Shown here piece after piece: positions 1-4,414 of a stretch of DNA of 5,790 nucleotides; the first letter of the stretch is position 1; each line of letters begins with the position of its first letter. Under the pieces are notes generated by a model. It worked only from the letters and a program-made list of their open reading frames with translations. It was not told the DNA's origin and made no database searches. Location: assembly GCA_009777365.1 (NCBI GenBank), contig WRLZ01000048.1:1-5790 (forward strand), in the 5' to 3' direction. The DNA is from Candidatus Saccharimonadota bacterium (lineage in GTDB: Bacteria; Patescibacteriota; Saccharimonadia; Saccharimonadales; Saccharimonadaceae). Both the position numbers and the translations under genes were made by a program.

Positions 1-1
1 C

Positions 2-499
2 GTCGTCAAACTCCCCCACGGAACCGGAAAAACAATCCGCGTAGCCGTTTTCGCTCCCGAGGATCAATTGAAAAACCTGAGCGCAGACATCAAGGGCGAC
101 ACAGAGTTCCTCAAGCAACTCGACAAAGAGCAACTTGATTTCGACGTTCTCATCTCTACCCCAGCCTACATGCCCAAGCTCGGCAAGTACGCCCGCCTTC
201 TTGGACCAAAGGGCCTCATGCCGAACCCAAAGACTGGCACCGTCGCTACTGACCTAAACAAAGCTGTCGAAGAAGCCAAGGGCGGCAAAGTTGAATACCG
301 CGTCGACAAGCAAGCCATTATCCACCTTGGCGTCGGCAAAGTTTCCTTCGGCGACAAAAAAGTTCTCGAAAATGTCAACGCGGTTTTGGAGAGCCTAAAA
401 GGCAACAAACCTTCCACTGTCAAGGGTGCTTTCGTCAAGAGCTTGGTCGTTACAACCTCCCAAGGCCCATCCGTCAAAGTCGAAAACGCAATCGGCTAA
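2..499 (+). CDS. rplA: 50S ribosomal protein L1 (3' part, N-terminus outside window)
   Basis: L1 binds 23S rRNA at the mobile L1 stalk near the E site, helps release deacylated tRNA, and in many bacteria represses its own mRNA. The frame is open from base 2, so the 165 residues seen are the C-terminal part of a protein usually near 230 residues; about 65 N-terminal residues are missing. The visible part starts with [19 protein letters not shown], a typical L1 segment. The L1 signature [14 protein letters not shown] lies near residues 67-80, and the domain I return ([18 protein letters not shown], then TSQGPSVKV) completes the fold. The apparent TTG start at base 68 is internal, because homology continues upstream of it. 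The gene ends in TAA. The next gene is 62 bases downstream and is not rplJ, the common neighbour of the rplKAJL cluster. Identification is secure. Confidence 0.97.
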   Translation, partial: VVKLPHGTGKTIRVAVFAPEDQLKNLSADIKGDTEFLKQLDKEQLDFDVLISTPAYMPKLGKYARLLGPKGLMPNPKTGTVATDLNKAVEEAKGGKVEYRVDKQAIIHLGVGKVSFGDKKVLENVNAVLESLKGNKPSTVKGAFVKSLVVTTSQGPSVKVENAIG

Positions 500-506
500 T
501 CTACTT

Positions 507-551
507 GCAGTCATTGCGACCGCGAGCATAGTGTGGCGGGAAGCAACCCAG
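507..551. repeat. Imperfect palindrome between rplA and the methyltransferase gene
   Basis: The spacer holds a hairpin with TTGC (514-517) pairing with GCAA (543-546) and CCGC (520-523) pairing with GCGG (536-539). The outer text GTCATTGCGA...GAAGCAACCCAG recalls the dispersed GTCATTGCGAG...GAAGCAATCC palindromes found between genes in many bacterial genomes; that likeness is from memory. A related CGTCATTACGAG occurs at 1356-1367. No T-run follows, so it is a poor intrinsic terminator. Confidence 0.45.
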
Positions 552-561
552 GTTTTAATCC

Positions 562-1134
562 ATGAATCAAATTGACACCAAAAACACCAAAAGAATCCTA
601 ACCGAACTCCGCGGCGTCTTAGCTCGCGGAGTTTTCGGCGATGTTGTCGAACTCGGCTGCTACGAAGGCGACACCTCCATCGAACTCGCGCACATCCTAA
701 AAGGCTCTGGCCGAAAATTATTTCTCTACGATTCCTTCGAGGGCTTGCCCGAAAAAACCAAGGAGGACAATTCCTCCCTCGGCGAAAGCTTCAAGCCCGG
801 CGAACTCCTAGCCAGCAAAGGCAAAATCATCAAGCGCTTCAAACATAGCAATCTCCCTCTCCCCATTATCAAAAAAGCCTGGTTCAATAACCTCTCATCC
901 ACCGACCTTCCCGACCAAATCGCTTTCGCCCTACTCGACGGCGATTTCTATTCCTCCATCAAGGATAGCTTCAGCTTGCTTCATGGCAAATTATCCCCAG
1001 GCGCCGTTATCATCGTAGACGACTACTCCAACCTCGCCCTCCCCGGCGCCAAGCGCGCCACCGACGAGTGGCTCGCCAGCAACCCCTCCGCCCCCCTCTC
1101 CCAAATCGGCGCCCTCGCCATCATCAAACTCTAA
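562..1134 (+). CDS. TylF/MycF-like class I SAM-dependent methyltransferase
   Basis: The 190-residue protein has a Rossmann methyltransferase core. Motif I is VELGCYEGDTS (residues 29-39, SAM-binding glycines), then LYDSFEGLP (55-63), which is characteristic of the TylF/macrocin O-methyltransferase family. LLDGDFYSS (124-132) and GAVIIVDDYSN (147-157) provide the acidic residues that bind the divalent metal in that family. PGAKRATDEW (161-170) matches the family's usual C-terminal segment. Characterised members methylate sugar hydroxyls, but this one is shorter than TylF itself and its substrate cannot be told from sequence; a surface glycan or secondary-metabolite sugar is a guess. No signal peptide or membrane segment is seen, so it is probably cytosolic. 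The ATG at 562 follows only a weak AGG (550-552). It may be transcribed through from rplA, 62 bases upstream. Family call is good, function uncertain. Confidence 0.8.
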   Translation: MNQIDTKNTKRILTELRGVLARGVFGDVVELGCYEGDTSIELAHILKGSGRKLFLYDSFEGLPEKTKEDNSSLGESFKPGELLASKGKIIKRFKHSNLPLPIIKKAWFNNLSSTDLPDQIAFALLDGDFYSSIKDSFSLLHGKLSPGAVIIVDDYSNLALPGAKRATDEWLASNPSAPLSQIGALAIIKL

Positions 1135-1156
1135 CTCCAACATCCCTATCTACCAA

Positions 1157-1299
1157 ATCCTCTGGGTGGTCGGGGGCTCCATCTGTCGACACAGTTGGCG
1201 AACATTCGACGCACCGAAAGGATGCCTCTGGCATCATTGAGGTGCGGATGAATTTCCTCATAGCATTGCTGACGGCAATGCTATGAGCTTTTCGTGGGG
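1157..1299 (+). repeat. Copy A of the DGR-variable-region-like module (decayed)
   Basis: This copy begins with ATCC plus the shared TCTGGGTGGTCGGGGGC block and ends with the shared TTTTCGTGGGG. From CCTCT to the end it is 141 bases, 12 fewer than copies B and D, so the frame is kept. Translation from 1158 gives SSGWSGAPS, then STHR where copy C has WTYR, GIIEV where others have AGIE or AGVE, and finally AFRG. A TGA at 1284-1286 stops the frame just before AFRG, and about four codons are missing in the middle. It also contains a 13-base perfect hairpin. I read it as a degenerate copy facing copy B. Confidence 0.7.
1257..1292 (+). terminator. 13-base perfect hairpin with short T-run, possible terminator
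   Basis: CTCATAGCATTGC (1257-1269) and GCAATGCTATGAG (1275-1287) pair perfectly around a TGACG loop. The stem is followed by CTTTT (1288-1292). The T-run is short, so termination after the methyltransferase gene (stop at 1134) is only possible, not established. A smaller hairpin, GATGCC tct GGCATC, lies at 1221-1235. Confidence 0.4.
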
Positions 1300-1547
1300 A
1301 GGCATCGCTACCATCCCAGGGCCCAACCCCAGGATCCATGATGTCAAATAATCCTCGTCATTACGAGACCCAGCTCGTAAGACATCATATCTAGCGATGA
1401 CCACAATCCCATACTTACACCACAACGTCTAAACCGATACTGCACGTAAGAAAGCGTAGCTTTCTTACGTGGTCGGTGGGCATAATATATTGCGAGATTA
1501 TGTGCTTCTTAGGCTACCCACGCGAGGCTACGGGCGAATGACGACCA
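1300..1547. other. Core between copies A and B: no gene, several inverted repeats
   Basis: I find no credible ORF. The segment holds an outer stem ATGATGTC (1338-1345) / GACATCAT (1381-1388) enclosing TTACGAG (1361-1367) / CTCGTAA (1374-1380). It also has a 13-base perfect hairpin at 1443-1471 and the inverted pair CATAAT (1481-1486) / ATTATG (1497-1502). Lying between two convergent modules, these could act as terminators or recombination structures, but none has a good T-run. Confidence 0.6.
1443..1471. repeat. Perfect 13-base inverted repeat with 3-base loop
   Basis: CACGTAAGAAAGC (1443-1455) and GCTTTCTTACGTG (1459-1471) pair without mismatch around GTA. It lies roughly midway between the inner ends of copies A (1299) and B (1548). 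There is no T-run on either strand, so a structural or processing role is as likely as termination. Confidence 0.8.
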
Positions 1548-1700
1548 CCCCACGAAAACCGTTCGTCGTATTAGTATTGCCATTATTGACATTGAGAGTC
1601 TCGACTCCAGCATTAGTGGTATTGGCCGACTGACCGCCACGTATGAACCAGGCATTATTGCCAGTGAACGAATTAGCATTCGCCCCCGACCACCCAGAGG
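1548..1700 (-). repeat. Copy B of the DGR-variable-region-like module (AAT-rich, open frame)
   Basis: On the - strand this 153-base copy starts with the shared CCTCTGGGTGGTCGGGGGC (1682-1700) and ends with TTTTCGTGGGG (1548-1558). Its frame is open from a TTG at 1734 to a stop at 1509-1530. It reads TSGWSGANANS, TGNNAWFIRGGQSANTTN, AGVETLNVNNGN and NGFRGVVVIRP, with AAT or AAC at most variable positions. Such Asn-rich text ending in GFRGV-type residues resembles the variable C-terminus of DGR target proteins. An in-frame TAA just upstream leaves no room for a target-protein body, and no clear ribosome binding site is seen. It may be an orphan gene end or a cassette, so I do not call it a CDS. 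Confidence 0.7.
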
Positions 1701-1816
1701 TAAATACAGGGGCACAACGCGAACATATAATCAACCAGGCTAATTAGGGAAAACCCTTATCGCTAAAATGACAAGATCTTCCGACCTATGACCCAAGTAT
1801 ATATCAGGACAATCTC

Positions 1817-1845
1817 AAAACAAAATCCGCCCCAAGGAGCGGATT
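1817..1845 (-). terminator. Intrinsic terminator of the HdeD-family gene
   Basis: On the - strand, AATCCGCTC and GGGCGGATT (1824-1845) form a GC-rich stem with a CTTG loop, followed by TTTTGTTTT (1817-1825, sharing two bases with the stem). It begins 18 bases after the stop codon at 1863. Stem strength, T-run and distance are all typical of Rho-independent termination. Confidence 0.88.
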
Positions 1846-1862
1846 CCTAAAGCAACAAACGC

Positions 1863-2480
1863 CTACTTCTTTCGCCGAGTTTTCCTGTCTTTCTCGCTCA
1901 GATGTATCGCGAAGAACGCATTTGAAAGCCCCATAATCAATAGATAAATACCAAAGATCCAAATGATCGCCACACTTGTCGCCCACCCAAAAGTCGGAAC
2001 AAAGAATATCAAAATACCTATCGCAATCCCCAGAACACCCGTGACAAACCACATAAACCTATCTGTCGCATTCGCGGTACCTTTTGTCGCAACCACCAAA
2101 TCGAATATCCAGCGCATCACCGCGATGATCGCAATAAACACCGCCAATAGCTCAAACCGCGCACTCTTGTTCGCCAATAACCACGCACCAAGTATCACCT
2201 CAATACCACCCGAAATAAGCGCCAACCCAAAAGCTTTGCCCTCCCTATAAAGCATAAAGGCTCGCGTAAGCTCAAACACACCAAGCACTATAAGCCCGAT
2301 TGAAAGCACCCCAGTCAGCACCGAAAGTATCGTCTCCGGCGCGAAAAGGCAATATAGCCCCAGCGCTATAGCAATAAGCGCCCTGAGCATAAACCCGCCC
2401 CAATGCGCCCCCGTGTATCCCGCAACCCGAAAAACCTCAATATTCATGGGCTTCTTCCCCGTCCGCTTCTTTCCAACCAT
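1863..2480 (-). CDS. HdeD/DUF308-family six-helix membrane protein
   Basis: The 205-residue protein has a short basic N-terminus (MVGKKRTGKKP) and six hydrophobic helices near residues 30-47, 52-70, 84-103, 111-130, 143-161 and 168-191, then a basic tail (KDRKTRRKK). The paired helices with glycine-rich turns (GVLSIGLIVLGVFE, GVLGIAIGILIFF) are the pattern of the HdeD/DUF308 family. E. coli HdeD is linked to acid stress at high cell density, but the biochemical role of the family is unknown. I chose ATG at 2480, not the longer in-frame ATG at 2513: AAAGGGGG (2488-2495) sits 7 bases upstream of 2480, and the predicted transcript start (about 2505) lies inside the longer reading. It ends in TAG. 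The gene is a single unit with its own promoter and terminator, lying between the two inverted repeat pairs. Confidence 0.88.
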   Translation of the reverse strand: MVGKKRTGKKPMNIEVFRVAGYTGAHWGGFMLRALIAIALGLYCLFAPETILSVLTGVLSIGLIVLGVFELTRAFMLYREGKAFGLALISGGIEVILGAWLLANKSARFELLAVFIAIIAVMRWIFDLVVATKGTANATDRFMWFVTGVLGIAIGILIFFVPTFGWATSVAIIWIFGIYLLIMGLSNAFFAIHLSEKDRKTRRKK

Positions 2481-2487
2481 GGTGTTA

Positions 2488-2495
2488 CCCCCTTT
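2488..2495 (-). promoter_or_regulatory. Shine-Dalgarno site deciding the HdeD-family start
   Basis: AAAGGGGG on the - strand lies 7 bases before ATG 2480. It overlaps the coding part of the alternative start at 2513, which lacks such a site, so it selects the shorter protein. Confidence 0.85.
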
Positions 2496-2511
2496 GTTCA
2501 AAATTACTTTC

Positions 2512-2540
2512 ATTCTATCACAGTTTTTTCATAATTTCAA
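2512..2540 (-). promoter_or_regulatory. Sigma70-type promoter of the HdeD-family gene
   Basis: The -35 box TTGAAA (2535-2540) is 17 bases from the -10 box TAGAAT (2512-2517), and a TGA just before the -10 gives an extended TGn element. Transcription would start near 2505, giving a leader of about 25 bases that contains the Shine-Dalgarno site. Confidence 0.72.
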
Positions 2541-2547
2541 TAGCCTG

Positions 2548-2716
2548 TCAAAAACCGCCTTCTTTCCAAAGTTCATCACGCTTCTTGGAGAAAACGGCTT
2601 TCTATTCTGTTGCGTGCCCACCCCAGGGCACTGTTTGTTTTAATTCCGCTGTTTTTTATTTTTTAGCATCATGTTTCACATCACTTAGACGGAAACCCTG
2701 ATGGACGCACCAGCTT
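2548..2716 (-). ncRNA. Candidate small RNA or long leader behind an orphan promoter
   Basis: A strong leftward promoter (2723-2751) would start RNA near 2716, yet no ORF with a start site follows before the HdeD-family promoter. The predicted RNA holds a strong hairpin, GTGCCC (2626-2631) pairing with GGGCAC (2614-2619). Near 2548-2610 it has a long imperfect stem, CCGTTTTCTCCAAG with CTTTGGAAAGAAGGCGG, followed by TTTTT. That would give a transcript of about 165 bases. I do not recognise it as 6S, tmRNA, SRP RNA or RNase P. It could instead be a second, 236-base leader of the HdeD-family gene. Confidence 0.35.
2614..2641 (+). terminator. Terminator-like hairpin on the + strand
   Basis: GTGCCC (2614-2619) and GGGCAC (2626-2631) enclose ACCCCA and are followed by TGTTTGTTTT (2632-2641). 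No + strand gene ends nearby, so if it acts it would stop stray transcription running against the HdeD-family gene. It is also part of the candidate - strand RNA. Confidence 0.4.
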
Positions 2717-2722
2717 AATCTA

Positions 2723-2751
2723 ATCATAAGCCCTTTACCCAAATTTGTCAA
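2723..2751 (-). promoter_or_regulatory. Near-consensus sigma70 promoter, leftward, no ORF after it
   Basis: The - strand has a perfect -35 TTGACA (2746-2751), a 17-base spacer and a -10 TATGAT (2723-2728), five of six bases to consensus. It is the best promoter match I found in the window. It lies 50-80 bases outside the outer end of repeat copy C and points away from it. Confidence 0.75.
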
Positions 2752-2757
2752 GAAAAC

Positions 2758-2785
2758 GTTGTAAAAAATACAACACTTTTTCTCT
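2758..2785. terminator. Weak AT-rich hairpin with T-runs on both strands
   Basis: GTTGTA (2758-2763) pairs with TACAAC (2769-2774) around five A residues. On the + strand ACTTTTTCTC follows; on the - strand GTTTTC follows. It could be a weak bidirectional terminator separating copy C from the leftward promoter. Confidence 0.35.
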
Positions 2786-2802
2786 TCCTTGCCCTCTATC
2801 GA

Positions 2803-2960
2803 ATCCTCTGGGTGGTCGGGGGCAGACAATCGTTCTGTCTATGCCACTGAATCTTGGACATATCGTGGTGCGCGATCGGTCAATCTCTCTGCTGCGGGTA
2901 TCGAAGCCAATGGTATTAATACTGGTGTTGCCGTTGCTGATGGTGTTGGTTTTCGTGGGG
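2803..2960 (+). repeat. Copy C of the DGR-variable-region-like module (open frame)
   Basis: The copy starts with ATCC plus the shared TCTGGGTGGTCGGGGGC (ends 2823) and ends with TTTTCGTGGGG (2950-2960). From CCTCT it is 156 bases, one codon more than B and D. The frame is open from a TTG at 2789 to a TGA at 2996-2998 and reads ESSGWSGADNRSVYAT, ESWTYRGARSVNLSAAGIEA and DGVGFRGESREM. The W..RG, S.N, AG.E and GFRG positions match copies B and D. Its variable codons are mostly not AAT (GTT, GCT, GAT, TAT instead), as expected of a diversified copy. An in-frame TAA at 2762-2764 closes it upstream, so no protein body is attached. Confidence 0.7.
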
Positions 2961-2966
2961 AATCCC

Positions 2967-3091
2967 GTGAAATGACTTTTTGTTTCACAAAAACGTGAAA
3001 CAACCCATCCACCTACTACTGTAGAAACCCATAGACCAAACCAAAATCTCCGTGAAACACAAAAATGTTTCACAAAAACGTGAAACAACCC
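2967..3091. repeat. Two direct copies of a parS-half-site hairpin unit
   Basis: A unit of about 40 bases occurs at 2967-3006 and 3052-3091. Each copy has GTGAAA, an 8-base linker, TGTTTCAC, AAAAAC, GTGAAACA and ACCC; the right-hand 26 bases (2981-3006 and 3066-3091) are identical. TGTTTCAC and GTGAAACA are the exact two halves of the 16-base ParB site parS, here separated by 6 bases. In each unit the middle TGTTTCAC can pair with the arm on either side, giving two mutually exclusive hairpins. The 45-base interval between the units shows nothing else. The array fills the centre of the C/D pair almost exactly: 6 bases from the end of C and 2 from the end of D. Confidence 0.8.
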
Positions 3092-3093
3092 CA

Positions 3094-3248
3094 CCCCACG
3101 AAAACCGATTGTGCCAGCAGAGCCGCCAATAGTGTTACCTATAGACTCGACGCCAGCACTAGTAAGATTGGCCGAGTAGCCGCCACGACGCAACCACGGA
3201 CTGCCAGAACCAAACGACTGAGCCCACGCCCCCGACCACCCAGAGGAT
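3094..3248 (-). repeat. Copy D of the DGR-variable-region-like module (open frame)
   Basis: On the - strand the copy starts with ATCC plus the shared TCTGGGTGGTCGGGGGC (3228-3248) and ends with TTTTCGTGGGG (3094-3104), 153 bases from CCTCT. It reads SSGWSGAWAQSFGSGSPW, LRRGGYSANLTSAGVES and GTIGFRGVGLF, aligning with copy B codon for codon with no gap. The downstream frame runs on through the parS-like repeats and antisense to copy C, which looks accidental. No start codon with a ribosome binding site and no protein body is seen upstream. Confidence 0.7.
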
Positions 3249-3415
3249 AAGAGGAAGGTATGTCCCAGAATGAGTTATATAAAACTTCTGCATAGCTCAG
3301 AATGGCATCTCGGAAGGCTTGCGAAGCACCGCAGGCTCAATACCAGGGTCCCCGCGAAGTAGGGGTGGCCCGGAGCGCACACTTTAGTTAGACTTCTGCG
3401 TAAGGCCTTGCGACC
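3249..3415. other. Spacer between copy D and the rpoD stop, with small repeats
   Basis: No gene is seen. ACTTCTGC(A/G)TA occurs twice, at 3284-3294 and 3392-3402. On the - strand downstream of rpoD, CCCC (3362-3365) pairs with GGGG (3350-3353) inside a GC-rich segment, and AAGGCCTT lies at 3403-3410. None has a T-run, so I cannot name a convincing rpoD terminator. Confidence 0.5.
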
Positions 3416-4414
3416 TTAATCAATCAAATACTCCTTCAACTTAACCACATCCCTATCCCTACTCAACTTCTCAATCGCCTTCACCTCAATCTGCCTAATC
3501 CTCTCCCTAGTAACCGCAAACTCCTCCCCAACCTCCTCAAGCGTATGAGGCCTCTCCCCATCCAACCCAAACCTCAGCGCAATAATCTTCCTCTCGCGAT
3601 CCGTAAGCTTATCAAGAATCCCACCAACCTTCTCCTTCATCATCGTCTGCCGAGTATTCTCCTCCGGCGACGCATTCTCGTCGTCCTGAATAAAATCCCC
3701 AAGCGTCGACTCCTCATCATCCCCCGATTCTTTCCCAACCGTCGCATCAAGCGAACTGATCTCCTGCTTATTCCGAATAATCGCCTCAATCTTCTTCACA
3801 CTCATCCCCATCGCCTTCGCCAACTCATCATTGGTCGGGTCTCGATTCAGCTCCTGCGAAAGCTGCCTCGTCGTCCTCTGTAATTTGTTAATCGTCTCCA
3901 CCATGTGCACCGGAATACGAATCGTCCTCGCCTGATCCGCCAGCGCCCTCGTAATCGCCTGCCGAATCCACCATGTCGCATATGTCGAAAACTTAAACCC
4001 ACGATCCGGATCAAACTTATCCACCGCCTTTATCAGCCCCGTATTCCCCTCTTGGATCAAATCAAGAAAATCCAACCCTCTCCCCGAATATCTCTTCGCA
4101 ATCGAAACCACGAGCCGCATGTTCGACTCAATCATCTTCTCCTTGGCCTTCTCGTCCCCCTCCGCAATCGCCCTTGCCAACACATTTTCTTCATCAAAAG
4201 AAAGTAGCGGAATTTTCCCAATTTCTCGTAAATAAAGTCGCACAGAGTCGTCGCTTAGATCGGTATAAATCGGCGCATCGGTCAGTCCCTCGTCAATATC
4301 CTCGAACTCGCCCTCTTCCCCCAAATCACTCGGCACTTCAACATCATCCAAGCTACCCTTCTGCGGCTCCTCGTCCAAAAGCTCGTTCCTTACTTCTTCT
4401 CCATGTTCAACCAT
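3416..4414 (-). CDS. rpoD: Vegetative RNA polymerase sigma factor (RpoD/SigA)
   Basis: This 332-residue primary sigma factor directs core RNA polymerase to housekeeping promoters. Region 1.2 is at about 55-85 ([18 protein letters not shown]). Region 2 is at about 92-161, with [30 protein letters not shown] and the -10 recognition helix [17 protein letters not shown]. Region 3 begins at [16 protein letters not shown] (163-178). Region 4 is at about 268-318, with [15 protein letters not shown] and the -35 helix-turn-helix [20 protein letters not shown]. Region 1.1 is reduced to an acidic tail of about 50 residues, as in other short SigA proteins. ATG 4414 is fixed by AGAGGAG (4420-4426), five bases upstream. 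The gene overlaps the end of dnaG by 25 bases, so the two are probably co-transcribed and translationally coupled, as in the classical dnaG-rpoD operon. Confidence 0.97.
   Translation of the reverse strand: MVEHGEEVRNELLDEEPQKGSLDDVEVPSDLGEEGEFEDIDEGLTDAPIYTDLSDDSVRLYLREIGKIPLLSFDEENVLARAIAEGDEKAKEKMIESNMRLVVSIAKRYSGRGLDFLDLIQEGNTGLIKAVDKFDPDRGFKFSTYATWWIRQAITRALADQARTIRIPVHMVETINKLQRTTRQLSQELNRDPTNDELAKAMGMSVKKIEAIIRNKQEISSLDATVGKESGDDEESTLGDFIQDDENASPEENTRQTMMKEKVGGILDKLTDRERKIIALRFGLDGERPHTLEEVGEEFAVTRERIRQIEVKAIEKLSRDRDVVKLKEYLID

Noticed and set aside
1284..1286. In-frame TGA in copy A as a sign of UGA recoding
   Set aside because: About 970 codons of rplA, rpoD and dnaG in the window have no in-frame TGA, and copy A shows other decay, so a nonsense change is simpler.
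1963..2250. + strand ORF inside the HdeD-family gene
   Set aside because: Antisense of a membrane protein with clear promoter, start site and terminator on the other strand.
1863..2513. Longer HdeD-family protein starting at ATG 2513
   Set aside because: The ATG overlaps the -10 box (2512-2517), upstream of the predicted transcript start near 2505; ATG 2480 has a strong Shine-Dalgarno site.
2967..3091. CRISPR-like array
   Set aside because: Only two units, palindromic arms with differing linkers, a single interval and no cas genes.
2735..3193. 152-residue - strand ORF covering copies D and C
   Set aside because: Only its first part (copy D) is meaningful; the rest is the parS-like repeats and the antisense of copy C, it has no ribosome binding site, and it starts inside the module.
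3284..3410. tRNA or other known RNA gene behind rpoD
   Set aside because: No T-loop, acceptor-stem pairing or known RNA signature; only short repeats and a GC-rich hairpin.
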